From Mesolinea sp040772305 (lineage in GTDB: Bacteria; Chloroflexota; Anaerolineae; Anaerolineales; Anaerolineaceae): a stretch of DNA of 64,000 bases. The notes below the pieces were generated by a model. The model made no database searches. It was given only the letters and a program-made list of their open reading frames with translations, and was not told the origin of the DNA. Below are positions 1-8,084 of this stretch, in pieces. Each line of letters starts with the position of its first letter. Position 1 is the stretch's first letter. Both the position numbers and the translations under genes were made by a program. Where the stretch lies: assembly GCA_040772305.1 (NCBI GenBank), contig JAXGYK010000002.1, forward strand, positions 434,001-498,000, in the 5' to 3' direction.

Positions 1-37
1 CACAGCAGTAAGGAGGAGAAAGAAATTTTTCAATACC

Positions 38-1123
38 ATGATTGAGATAAAAGGCCATTTTGGAACTGCAAAGGTGTTCTCGGTAAATCGGGATGAAAAA
101 GCAATTCAACAAATACAGGAGTTAATGAATCAGCCTTTTGTGAAAGGCGCAAAGGTCCGCATTATGCCGGATTATCACTGGGGTGTGGGCTGTACGATTG
201 GTTTTACCGCGAACTTAGGTAAATATGTGGTCCCAAACTTGGTGGGGGTAGATATTGGCTGCGGCCTTTATGTGCAGTCGATGGGTAAGCTTAGTTTTGA
301 CCTGGAAGATTTTGATGCGCTGGCAAATCAGATACCTGCGGGTTTTAATTCCTGGAAGGAGCCAATCGAGTCTGCAGACTTTATGCGCAAGCTGAAATGT
401 TATCAAAGGATTGATAGCAGTGTAATCGATCAGCAAATTGGCAGTCTTGGAGGGGGAAATCATTTTATCGAGTTGGATAAAAATGCTGAGGATGAGGTGT
501 TTCTGCTAATCCATTCCGGATCCAGAAATATTGGCTATCAAGTTGCTGGATATTACCAACGCCTCGCTATTCAGGAATGCAAATCTGATTTGCCTAAACC
601 GCTTAAGTACTTAACTGGTGAACTGGCTGAACACTATATCCATGATATGCAGCTATGTCAGAAGTATGCAATGCTTAATCGTTCCATAATGGCTGAGATA
701 ATCGGCAAACACTATCCTTTGCTGGGTACGCCGTTTCAGACGGTGCACAATTACATCGGCTCTAAGGACAGAATTGTTCGTAAGGGTGCTGTATCGGCAT
801 ATGGGGGAGAACGGTTGATCATCCCATTAAACATGCGCGATGGATCTGTTTTGTGTGTAGGAAAGGGAAATGCCGACTGGAATTATTCCGCACCGCATGG
901 TGCAGGAAGAATTTTGGGGCGCAAAGAAGCCAAACGAAAACTCAATCTGAATGTGTTTAAAAAGAGTATGGCAGGTATTTATTCAAGCAGTATTAGCAAC
1001 TTTACTTTGGATGAAGCTCCAATGGCCTATAAACCTGCTGAAGAGATATTGGCTGCAATAGGCGCTACGGTGGATATTGAAGCAGAACTGAAACCCATTT
1101 ATAACTTTAAGGCTGGAAAGTAA
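38..1123 (+). CDS. rtcB: RtcB-family RNA ligase
   Basis: RtcB enzymes join RNA 2',3'-cyclic phosphate or 3'-phosphate ends to 5'-OH ends using GTP and Mn2+, in RNA repair or tRNA splicing. Family metal and guanylate motifs are visible in order: GVDIGCG (Asp72, Cys75), GGGNHF (Asn141, His142), HSGSRNIG (His159), VHN (His237) and APHGAGR, whose His287 corresponds to the guanylylated histidine. At 361 residues it is shorter than the roughly 400-480 residue classical RtcB, so it belongs to a compact branch. The purine-rich AGGAGG at 11-16 lies about 20 nt before the ATG, farther than ideal. No archease or RtcA partner is in the window. Family confident; the substrate is unknown. Confidence 0.93.
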   Translation: MIEIKGHFGTAKVFSVNRDEKAIQQIQELMNQPFVKGAKVRIMPDYHWGVGCTIGFTANLGKYVVPNLVGVDIGCGLYVQSMGKLSFDLEDFDALANQIPAGFNSWKEPIESADFMRKLKCYQRIDSSVIDQQIGSLGGGNHFIELDKNAEDEVFLLIHSGSRNIGYQVAGYYQRLAIQECKSDLPKPLKYLTGELAEHYIHDMQLCQKYAMLNRSIMAEIIGKHYPLLGTPFQTVHNYIGSKDRIVRKGAVSAYGGERLIIPLNMRDGSVLCVGKGNADWNYSAPHGAGRILGRKEAKRKLNLNVFKKSMAGIYSSSISNFTLDEAPMAYKPAEEILAAIGATVDIEAELKPIYNFKAGK

Positions 1124-1214
1124 ATTCCGTAAGTTTTACCGGCTTGAGTTAAGTGAATGAATGTCAAAGTAACATTTTCGGAGCCAGTTTGTCCACGGAA
1201 ATATATCCATGGTG

Positions 1215-2159
1215 TTATGACTGTTTGCGGGAAGATATCAACTTATAATAAATCACTTTTACTAAATTACATTTAGAACATAACGTCTGTAAATTATCTT
1301 CAATAGTTTCGCCGCCTTTAGACCATGGAACAATATGGTCAACATGCAACTCCACCGAAGAATCTTTTGCTGGAGAAGCACCGCAAGTACAACATTTGAA
1401 GTTATCTCTCTTCAAAACCTTAAAACGCATTCTTGCATTTATATTTCTTGAAGTCCTGTACGCTCTCTTTTGAATAGGCTTTTCTACATCAACAGATTGA
1501 GGAAGGTTGTCCTGACTTTTTATATTAGTTTTCGTAGTGTCTTCTTCTCTTTCCTCTGAATTATCTGAATTTATGTATTCAACAAAGGCTTGTAATGTCT
1601 GTCTCCAACTACCGAATCTTCGTTTATATGTATCAATAGAATATTTTGAAATATTCCCCTTAGTTATGTCTGTTGATGTTGGCTGCCTCCCTAATTTTAT
1701 CCATATACGTTCTAACTCATCAAGAAGCGTCTGTTCGTCAATTCTACTTCTAGCCAATCCCGTTGGTTGAAGCCCTGCAGCCATTAACGCCTTGTCCCAA
1801 GCTTTAAATCTCGAAAAAATATGTTCTGCTGAATATTTCCCATACATTTTATAATCTCCGTAGAGTACGGTATCCTTGTTAAGTTGCTTTGCTATCTGTT
1901 GTAAATCATCATAATAATCTTCATTTTTTATTCTCTTTAATTCTGACTTTGTTCTTTCGTTACGCAATCCTGCTAATGACAATGCATTTTTCCATGTTCC
2001 AAAATGACCTTGGATTGCAGTTTGTGAAAATTTTCCGCATTTTCTGTAAGTAGAAATTGAAATATAATCATGTTCTAATTCTTGTGCTACACGCTTAATA
2101 TCTTCAATAATTTCTTCGTCTGTAAGTTCTTTTTTATAGTCATTTAACTCAAACTTCAT
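1215..2159 (-). CDS. HNH endonuclease with homing-type repeats
   Basis: The N-terminal two thirds holds about three copies of a 50-60 residue module of the form (D/E)-L-x-R-(I/V)-A-x(n)-Y-x-x-(Y/F)-G-K-(Y/F)-S-x(n)-F-G-(S/T)-W-x-x-A-L-x-A-G. This resembles the DNA-binding repeat associated with homing HNH nucleases. The C-terminus has an HNH domain with C-x2-C, HVDHIVPWSKGG and C-x2-C, so one Zn site and the catalytic His pair are intact. The gene is much richer in A+T than its neighbours, which suggests acquisition. The start is uncertain: a TTG at 2207 and ATGs at 2177 and 2159 are in frame; 2159 is chosen because of an upstream GTGGG at suitable spacing. No intron or intein is seen around it. 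Confidence 0.85.
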   Translation of the reverse strand: MKFELNDYKKELTDEEIIEDIKRVAQELEHDYISISTYRKCGKFSQTAIQGHFGTWKNALSLAGLRNERTKSELKRIKNEDYYDDLQQIAKQLNKDTVLYGDYKMYGKYSAEHIFSRFKAWDKALMAAGLQPTGLARSRIDEQTLLDELERIWIKLGRQPTSTDITKGNISKYSIDTYKRRFGSWRQTLQAFVEYINSDNSEEREEDTTKTNIKSQDNLPQSVDVEKPIQKRAYRTSRNINARMRFKVLKRDNFKCCTCGASPAKDSSVELHVDHIVPWSKGGETIEDNLQTLCSKCNLVKVIYYKLISSRKQS

Positions 2160-2388
2160 TAATACGCCCACTTTCATGCCTTTTTCTATAGCAGAGTAGC
2201 TTCTCAACTTATACGAAATTCATTTTATCTACTCAACATACTTGAGTTGCCATGTTCACTTTGGCACAAAAACTCACTTTAGATCGAGAAGACAGATTGG
2301 ATATCACTCTGAAACCTTGTATTTTCAAGGATTGTGACTTGACATCAATACTACGCACTCCACATGAGACATTTTGATGTCGAATCCA

Positions 2389-2541
2389 CTACTCTGGATG
2401 AAACCGCGTAATAAATTCTTCAGCACCACGGAATAGACGCCATAAGGGAGAACAAAAAATATAACCAATTTCATTCTCCTCTTTCAATCGAAATTCAAGC
2501 GTTGTTCCATGGTGCCTGCGATGTTTTGCAAAGAAAGACGA
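2389..2541 (-). pseudogene. possible gene remnant, about 50 codons
   Basis: Between the HNH gene and the nitroreductase gene there are about 400 bases without an intact gene. One minus-strand frame is open from a TAA at 2542-2544 to a TAG at 2389-2391 and reads like protein, for example KHRRHHGTTLEFRLKEEN and then IGYIFCSPLWRLFRG, with no start codon or ribosome-binding site. It looks like the C-terminal stub of a lost gene, but a chance open frame is possible. No family recognised. The rest of 2210-2558 shows nothing clear. Confidence 0.25.
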
Positions 2542-2558
2542 TTACTTTTATAGTTTGA

Positions 2559-3092
2559 TTACAAAATTGCATTTTTTGTGATTCTGTTGAGGGGAATTTC
2601 ACGAACAGAATAAGTCTCATCGGTTTTGCCAAGACTAACTGCACAACAAGGAATGAAATTTTCAGGAAGATTCAATTCTGCGACTAAATCCGGTTTTTTA
2701 GAAAGCGCTCCTGTAGCACCCCAGATATAACAAGCTCCCAGCCCGAGTTCTGTTGCAGCCAGAACCATATTATGTGCAACGATAGCAGCATTGGAAAAAG
2801 CTATATTTTCCATCGCAGGAGCAGGCGTCTTGCTTGATACAAGAATAAGCGTAGGAGCGTTGTATAGCGGATGCGCATTCGGGTTATTGAACATGGCAGC
2901 AGCAGCGGCATCAATCTTGTCTAGCAATTCAGGGCTCTGAATGATAGTAAGATGCATGTCCTCATATTTACCCATACCAATCGGTGCTGCGTAAGCCGAT
3001 TTCAGGATGACTTCTAACTCCTCGGCTGTGATTTGCTCGCCAGTGTAGGATCTTACAGATTTACGGCTGAAAAGGGTATCGAATGTGTTCAT
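2559..3092 (-). CDS. nitroreductase family flavoprotein
   Basis: A 177-residue protein of the FMN-dependent nitroreductase fold, which reduces nitro compounds, quinones or flavins with NAD(P)H. The N-terminal SRKSVRSY segment gives the Arg/Ser residues that contact the FMN phosphate. The central ENIAFSNAAIVAHNMVLAA helix and GLGACYIWG are typical of the family, and the C-terminal VSLGKTDE segment completes the flavin site. Length suits the short single-domain type. A strong ribosome-binding site (GGAGG) precedes the ATG by about 8 bases. It is monocistronic and lies in the accessory region. The physiological substrate cannot be read from the sequence. Confidence 0.9.
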   Translation of the reverse strand: MNTFDTLFSRKSVRSYTGEQITAEELEVILKSAYAAPIGMGKYEDMHLTIIQSPELLDKIDAAAAAMFNNPNAHPLYNAPTLILVSSKTPAPAMENIAFSNAAIVAHNMVLAATELGLGACYIWGATGALSKKPDLVAELNLPENFIPCCAVSLGKTDETYSVREIPLNRITKNAIL

Positions 3093-3430
3093 AAAGGTAC
3101 CTCCAAACTTATAATTGCTTAAATGCTTCTTTATTTATTCTAATTTGCTCAGAAAGACTAGTCAAATTTATAGATTTTACTTAAGATTGTGATCATATAG
3201 TTTTTAACCAGGCAAAACATCCTCTTCTTTTTCATCATCCAATTCGTCTGGCTTGCTTTGGGTGCAGCCGACATCACAAACATCTAGCTGCTCTCGCCGT
3301 CCGTTAACGAAAGCCTCTTTCAGTAGCGGCAGCAGAGCACAAGGCAAGCTTACTGGAGCTAAAACTCTCATACTTGATAAAATGAAGTAGAGCGCACTCA
3401 TAATGCACGTCTGCGCCGGGAGGTTGTCAT
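3093..3430. other. intergenic stretch before immunity cassette
   Basis: About 340 bases with no convincing gene. On the minus strand an open frame ending at 3204 has a protein-like acidic tail (KEAFVNGRREQLDVCDVG, then a run rich in Asp and Glu), but no usable start or ribosome-binding site; it may be the 3' stub of a deleted gene. On the plus strand a GGGAGG at 3419-3424 serves the next gene. No toxin C-terminus is recognisable here. Confidence 0.3.
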
Positions 3431-3445
3431 CTGAGCTTCTACAAA

Positions 3446-4027
3446 TTGGAAATGGACATAGAAAGAACAAACGACATCATCGCGCACTACGAAGATGATT
3501 TCGGAATTGGTCTGAACACAATGGTAATTGCCAAATGGTATCAAGGTTGGGATGGCCGCTTCACCTTCTTCTATGACCAATCCGAAGGCAGTTTCCCGTC
3601 GGATTATTTGGCCAATGACAAAGGGTGGTTTCTTGTTTCAGACAAATTGAAAATGATGATGGAAACCTTGAATACCGAGATCCAGTACCTTCCGGTAAAA
3701 GTTCACGAGAAGAACGGAGGCTCATCCTATCAATACCACATAGCAAATATTTTGAGAGTGGTGGATGCGCTTTGCTTAGAAAAGTCAGATTACTTTTCAA
3801 CCTGCGTAAAAAAGAAAGATTTGACAGTTTATACAGTCAGCAAGTATGCAGTTTATGAGGAGAAAGTTGAAGGTTCGGCTGTTTTCAAACTTGTCAACCA
3901 TCAGGTAGTCCCTGTTTTCGTGTCGGAACGTTTCAAGGAAAAGATGGAAGAACGGGGCATCAGCGGCATTGAACTTCGGAAAATTCGCACAGCAGAATAT
4001 TTTGAGGGAGAAGGAAGAAGATTATGA
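3446..4027 (+). CDS. Imm11-family immunity protein (DUF1629-like)
   Basis: A cytoplasmic protein of about 193 residues resembling the Imm11 family, which neutralises toxins of polymorphic or contact-dependent systems. Matching landmarks are the N-terminal FYKLEMD block, WFLVSDKLK near the middle, and VPVFVSERFKEKMEERGISG near the end. The coordinates use the TTG at 3446; an ATG follows at 3452. However, the conserved N-terminus continues upstream as SFYK, and a CTG at 3431 lies 6 nt after GGGAGG (3419-3424), so a rare CTG start is plausible. The stop overlaps the next gene (ATGA), so the two are translationally coupled. No cognate toxin is in the window. Family assignment is from motif memory and moderately sure. 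Confidence 0.75.
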   Translation: MEMDIERTNDIIAHYEDDFGIGLNTMVIAKWYQGWDGRFTFFYDQSEGSFPSDYLANDKGWFLVSDKLKMMMETLNTEIQYLPVKVHEKNGGSSYQYHIANILRVVDALCLEKSDYFSTCVKKKDLTVYTVSKYAVYEEKVEGSAVFKLVNHQVVPVFVSERFKEKMEERGISGIELRKIRTAEYFEGEGRRL

Positions 4028-4491
4028 GTTATCAGGATTTTGAACGTGCTATGGAACTGGCACCTGGCTGCGAATATTTCACCACCGACGGTGGTAAATC
4101 ACCTGAACAAATCCGCAAAACCGAAAAAATACTTGGCATAACTTTTTCACCGCAGTTATTGTCGTTTTATGAAAAATTTGGTTATCTATCCTTCTTTGGT
4201 TGTGAGATTTTTGGCATTGGCCCCGGTGATTCCAAGATTTTAGAAGGCAATTCGGTGACCTATGCGCTGCATGACCGCAGTGAACTGGGGCTTCCGGAAC
4301 AGTGGGTTCCGATCTATAACTATGGTGACGGCAATTTAGCTTATTTGGATTACAGCAGATTAAATGCCTTGAAAGAGCCCCCGGTAATTATGTGCTTTTA
4401 CAATGGAAAAGAATTTCAGCAGGTAGAGACGGTAGCCGAAGATTTCGGCGCATTTTTATTGTCTCTTATTGAGGAATCCCTGGAAGCTTGA
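4024..4491 (+). CDS. SMI1/KNR4 (SUKH) family immunity protein
   Basis: A 155-residue protein with the SUKH-fold pattern: an N-terminal helix, then ILGITFSPQLLSFYEKFGYLSFFG (typical LP-x(n)-F-Y-x-x-F-G core), FGIGPGD, a WVPIYNYGDG segment and a C-terminal helix, FGAFLLSLIEES. SUKH proteins commonly protect against nuclease and other toxins of polymorphic toxin systems. The start codon overlaps the preceding Imm11-type gene by four bases. The 3' end overlaps the convergent, broken hydrolase gene. Two unrelated immunity folds in one operon without a toxin suggest an orphan immunity cassette. Confidence 0.85.
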   Translation: MSYQDFERAMELAPGCEYFTTDGGKSPEQIRKTEKILGITFSPQLLSFYEKFGYLSFFGCEIFGIGPGDSKILEGNSVTYALHDRSELGLPEQWVPIYNYGDGNLAYLDYSRLNALKEPPVIMCFYNGKEFQQVETVAEDFGAFLLSLIEESLEA

Positions 4492-5621
4492 GGCTTCCCC
4501 GGAAAAGGCAATTCAGCGCATGCCCCGCTTGCTTTCAAATGCTTGTCAAAAAACGCCAGGGCCGCCTGATTGATCTGTAGTAAGCCATCCTCCCCCGACC
4601 TTGCATAACTGCCACCGAAGAGGAGACAAAGAATAGGGGACGTCCGAACCAGGTCGGTGAGGGTGAAGTGATTGGTACCTCGGATGTGCAGATAGTCCAA
4701 CCGATCGGTGTGCATCAGGTGCTTTTTGTTTTGCACATATTTGTGGTCTTCTGCCACCAGGGGCATGCCGTTGTCGCTCTAGATGTTCAAAATGGCCGCC
4801 TCATACGGTTCTTCATGCCAAATAAAATTTTCGCCGGAAACGTCGGTAATATCCGCCAAGTAGGGCGATTCCAAAACCAGCACTGCCTTGATGTCGGGGC
4901 GCAGACGGGCCACGCCCAGGGCAGCGCTGCCGCCAAGCGAGTGTCCGCCCACAGCGATGGCCTTCGGATTGATGAGCACAAAATCCGGTTCTCCCCCTGC
5001 CGCCCTGTCGGTTAAATAATCGATGGCGGCATCTATGTCCCGGATTCGAATGTCCATCCAGCGCTGAAAGCATTCAAAGGAGTTCTCGATGTCCCGGTGA
5101 GAATTCTCGCTCATCAGCTCATTTACATACCCGCTGTCCATCCTAATCTTGCGGCCATCGATAGTGGTGGAAAGCGTTTGATGGGTGTGATCCAGGCTGG
5201 CTACCGCATAGCCATGACTGGCCAGCTCAGAAAACAGAGAAATATTGCCGGTCTTGGAGCCTATGCCACCATGTGAAAAAACAATCAATGGAACGGAATG
5301 GTCGGCCAGTTGAGCGGACGCTGGATAGTAGTAATCCATAACCAGCGTGCGCTTTTCGTCCTGATAATAAGGATCATTGCGGTCAGGTTGGGTGAATTGG
5401 ATGGTTTTAACCTGAAAACTGTAAGGGCCGGTGACCGGGAGCGGTGGAAACAGGGGTAACAGCACAACCGTCAAGATCAACAAGATGGCGATTAGCTGGC
5501 CAGATATGTTGACCGCCCGTCGCTGCCACTTCTTTTTGAGCACCTCGCGCTTTTTGAGAATATGTAAGCCGATAAGAATAAGGATCGCAATGGCCAGAAA
5601 CAGGTAATTAATCGTTCGCAT
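4416..5621 (-). pseudogene. alpha/beta hydrolase interrupted by in-frame TAG
   Basis: The frame from ATG 5621 to 4782 encodes 280 residues: two hydrophobic segments (about 5-20 and 40-60), then an alpha/beta hydrolase domain with oxyanion segment VFSHGG, a GGHSLGGSA nucleophile elbow and a strand ending VLESP, similar to platelet-activating-factor-acetylhydrolase-like enzymes. A TAG at 4781-4779 then stops it. In the same frame, directly after the TAG, the protein resumes as SDNGMPLVAED and carries GTNHFTL, the likely catalytic His. So a single nonsense codon separates the Ser from the His of the triad. The resumed frame runs to 4416, overlapping the SUKH gene. An AAGGGG ribosome-binding site precedes the start. 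Probably a recent pseudogene, or readthrough. Confidence 0.8.
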
Positions 5622-5834
5622 CTTGATAACCCCTTCTTATTTTAGAATAAATTCCTGTCCGTAATCAAGCATGCAAAATAGGGAGGCTCGCGATTTGTCC
5701 TCATAGGCGTGTATAAGACAGATTGATTTTTTCGCGATTCTTGCGTTAGATTCCAATGATTTTGCATGAAAAAATGCTTTTATTGCAACCGATATTTTTA
5801 GAGACTGTTGGTTACTATTAGTTGTTATCATAAG

Positions 5835-5877
5835 AAAACGCCTTTCAAACCACTATATGTGGGGTAAAAGGCGTTTT
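5835..5877 (-). terminator. rho-independent terminator after tRNA-Arg
   Basis: An 11-bp perfect stem (AAAACGCCTTT with AAAGGCGTTTT), loop of about 21 nt, followed on the minus strand by a T-rich stretch. It sits 14 bases beyond the tRNA 3' end. Confidence 0.8.
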
Positions 5878-5890
5878 AGTGGGCTACATA

Positions 5891-5963
5891 TACCCCCGGA
5901 GAGATTCGAACTCCCAACCAACAGATTCGAAGTCTGGTGCTCTGTCCATTAAGCTACGGGGGC
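5891..5963 (-). tRNA. tRNA-Arg (anticodon TCG)
   Basis: Cloverleaf on the minus strand, 73 nt. The acceptor GCCCCCG pairs with CGGGGGT (one G-T at the end), the anticodon loop CTTCGAA gives TCG, and the T-arm has GTTCGAATC. Discriminator A; no encoded CCA. A TATAAT lies 9 nt upstream and a terminator follows. Confidence 0.95.
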
Positions 5964-5972
5964 AGGCAGAAG

Positions 5973-5978
5973 ATTATA
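5973..5978 (-). promoter_or_regulatory. -10 box of tRNA-Arg
   Basis: TATAAT on the minus strand between the stop of the 5984 gene and the tRNA; transcription would begin a few bases before the mature 5' end. No clear -35, so read-through from the upstream operon is also possible. Confidence 0.5.
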
Positions 5979-5983
5979 CTGTA

Positions 5984-6412
5984 TCAGACCGGACGAATTC
6001 CTTTATAAACGCGTGCCGCTCCAATTGTGCTCAGAATAGTGTTTGCTGGGCGGTTCACTTTAAGCGCAAGTTCCTCAGGATTTAATGGCTCATTATCGTT
6101 CACCAAAAATATTTTAAAAATTGTATCGACCAACGGCGCAGTCTCAGACAGAAAACCTTCCTGGTGGGCGCAATGGTGTGTGAGTACATCCAACAAGGCA
6201 TCGCCTCGGGTGACGATTGCGGTTTTAGGATCTATCAGGTCAAACTCGTCGCTTGGGTCAACGTCTGCAAACTTGGCTTGGTGTTCGGGACACATGTAAG
6301 CAACGAGAGCGTTCCTCCAGTTACGGTCCTGGTTTTTCCACCAGTCAAAGTCAATGTGGAATTTCGTTTTTAGTGTCGGTTTAAGGAGGCTGGGAAGGCG
6401 TTGTTCCATCAT
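5984..6412 (-). CDS. conserved hypothetical, CPEH / HHCAH motifs
   Basis: A 142-residue protein that I do not recognise. It has potential metal-binding residues: YMCPEHQ near residues 39-45 and THHCAHQEGF near 78-87. The C-terminal part (LNPEELALKVNRPANTILSTIG, then VYKGIRP) looks like a winged-helix or helix-turn-helix segment. It starts 3 nt after the stop of the 527-residue gene (TGATAAATG), so the two are coupled. It lies 20 nt upstream of tRNA-Arg. A DNA-binding or repair-linked role is a guess from the helix-turn-helix look only. Confidence 0.7.
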   Translation of the reverse strand: MMEQRLPSLLKPTLKTKFHIDFDWWKNQDRNWRNALVAYMCPEHQAKFADVDPSDEFDLIDPKTAIVTRGDALLDVLTHHCAHQEGFLSETAPLVDTIFKIFLVNDNEPLNPEELALKVNRPANTILSTIGAARVYKGIRPV

Positions 6413-6415
6413 TTA

Positions 6416-7999
6416 TCAAGCGCTTTCTTTGAAATGATAATAGTTGTCGCCCACGTGGACAATGTCTTTGTTTTGCTTGAGGACAGCAAGGATGTCTTGC
6501 GGGGCGGTACGGCGAATGAGGTTTACCGCAGCATATAAATCAATAAAATGAACGTGGTTCTGATTGTTTAGCTTGGATAGCTCGGCGACCATGCGGTTTA
6601 CATCCGTGCGCAATTGGATATTCCGATTCTTTCGTTCCTCCCAGAGATTGTCTAATGCGACGTGGTCAGGAATGGCTATTGCCATTCGTTCATCGAAACC
6701 AGCATTGATGGTCTGCCGTAACAAAGCCAATACTACTCCGCCATCTGCTCCAACCAATAGAGTTTTCAGCCATTCCCGATTGGTATTTTTCTTTTCGATG
6801 TCAATCGAAACCACTCCTGGTTCAGAGGTAGTACTGATCTCAATGATACTGCCAGGGATGAGGCCTTTCGCCAAGTACCAATCGCGTAAACCAATAACGT
6901 AGCGCTTTGAGCGCACAACCCAGGCAGAAATCTCTTCATCGGTTTGGGCGTCTTTGAGGGTTAATTGGATATGTTCGCTTTCTAGGGCCGAAGGGATTAC
7001 AGCCGAGGTTGCGGGAGTGATGGGCAGGGATCCGGCACGCCAGTGGGGATAGTTGAGAGCAAGGCTCACGGTAGTTGTATCGGGTGCCTGTGTTTCGAAA
7101 TCAATATCAAAGGTGTGTTCGTCATCGATATCCTGCAGAACGTTGATATCCTCTGGGCTAAGGTCTTCTGTATCCGCAGGATTGGTTTCTAAGTGCAGCC
7201 AAATGGGCGTTTCAAGAACATACTTGGGTTCTAAGCGTTTCAGGAACCAGGAGAAAACTCCGGTGGAACCTACTTCTTCAAAACGCGAATCTTCCTGAAG
7301 AGCATAGTTTAGAGAGAACTCCATTAGACGCTGACTGTCAGAATACTCCAGCTCCAACTGTTCAAGCAGTTCAGGGGTTCCTATTGGTCCGCCATCCTGT
7401 GTTTCCAGGATGGCTTCAATCAGGTTAAGATGACCCAGGCTAATGTCTACCAGCAGGGATTTAGGAAACCAGGTATAGCCAATACGTACCAGGTCGCTCT
7501 GGGCTTCCAGAGCTTTGCGCAATTTGCTGCGCAGCATAGGACCGTACGCAGCAAGCACGCTTTCAGGTGTGTCTTCGCTGCCATCTTCTTCCGTTGAATG
7601 GGAGCTGTTCAGGGGGTGGTCTGGTAATTCGGCTGCCAGTTCGAGAATCTTGCCATCCTCAGTATTTACGGTAATTACTTTGAATGGAGGCAGAGCCGGA
7701 TTAACTCCCTCCCTCACTGCGACGACAACAGCTGCCTGCCAGTCAAGCTGTGGCAGAACAATGGCATCGCCTACTGTAAATGTATCGCTGGGCAGATATT
7801 GCTTGCCGCGTTCAGCTTTTTCTTTTTCGAGAGCACGCTTGCGTTTTTCCAGATGCGTGCGCACAAGAACACCCACAAGTGCGTCCAGGGTTTGCGGGTC
7901 TTCAGTTTCAAACAGATGGTTCGCCAGAATTTGAATGTCTTTTTCGGTAAACTGCAAGCCTTGCCAGAACTCCTGCGGGCTGCGTTGGTGTATTGCCAT
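6416..7999 (-). CDS. conserved hypothetical, multidomain with C-terminal winged-helix-like end
   Basis: A 527-residue soluble protein with no confident family match. Visible parts: a helical N-terminus (1-70) with a charged helix (KRKRALEKEKAERGK); a small beta domain (72-120, VGDAIVLPQLDWQAAVVVAV) like a barrel; a helical middle containing GTPELLEQLEL and GVFSWFLKRLEPKYV, which looks like a winged helix; an acidic linker (about 270-300); a beta-rich domain (AWVVRSKRYVIGLRDWYLA); and a C-terminal winged-helix-like end (QDILAVLKQNKDIVHVGDNYYHF). It is the first gene of an operon with the 142-residue gene; a good promoter lies upstream. Likely a lineage-specific regulator or nucleic-acid-linked protein, by inference. 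Confidence 0.75.
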   Translation of the reverse strand: MAIHQRSPQEFWQGLQFTEKDIQILANHLFETEDPQTLDALVGVLVRTHLEKRKRALEKEKAERGKQYLPSDTFTVGDAIVLPQLDWQAAVVVAVREGVNPALPPFKVITVNTEDGKILELAAELPDHPLNSSHSTEEDGSEDTPESVLAAYGPMLRSKLRKALEAQSDLVRIGYTWFPKSLLVDISLGHLNLIEAILETQDGGPIGTPELLEQLELEYSDSQRLMEFSLNYALQEDSRFEEVGSTGVFSWFLKRLEPKYVLETPIWLHLETNPADTEDLSPEDINVLQDIDDEHTFDIDFETQAPDTTTVSLALNYPHWRAGSLPITPATSAVIPSALESEHIQLTLKDAQTDEEISAWVVRSKRYVIGLRDWYLAKGLIPGSIIEISTTSEPGVVSIDIEKKNTNREWLKTLLVGADGGVVLALLRQTINAGFDERMAIAIPDHVALDNLWEERKNRNIQLRTDVNRMVAELSKLNNQNHVHFIDLYAAVNLIRRTAPQDILAVLKQNKDIVHVGDNYYHFKESA

Positions 8000-8031
8000 A
8001 AAGAAGCCTCTTTAGTATAAAAAGTGGGAAA

Positions 8032-8060
8032 ATTATACTTGAAACTTGGCGTATAGCCAA
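8032..8060 (-). promoter_or_regulatory. sigma-70-type promoter for the 7999 operon
   Basis: On the minus strand TTGGCT (8060-8055), a 17-nt spacer and TATAAT (8037-8032). The transcript would have a leader with AAGAGGC before the ATG at 7999. Confidence 0.65.
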
Positions 8061-8084
8061 AACATTAATGGAATGGTGGTAATT

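Noticed and set aside
3204..3470. 88-codon minus-strand frame over the imm start
   Set aside because: Overlaps the immunity gene start and lacks a plausible start; kept only as a possible stub.
5637..5831. 64-codon minus-strand frame after the tRNA-Arg terminator
   Set aside because: No ribosome-binding site, starts inside the terminator tail, and composition is not protein-like overall.
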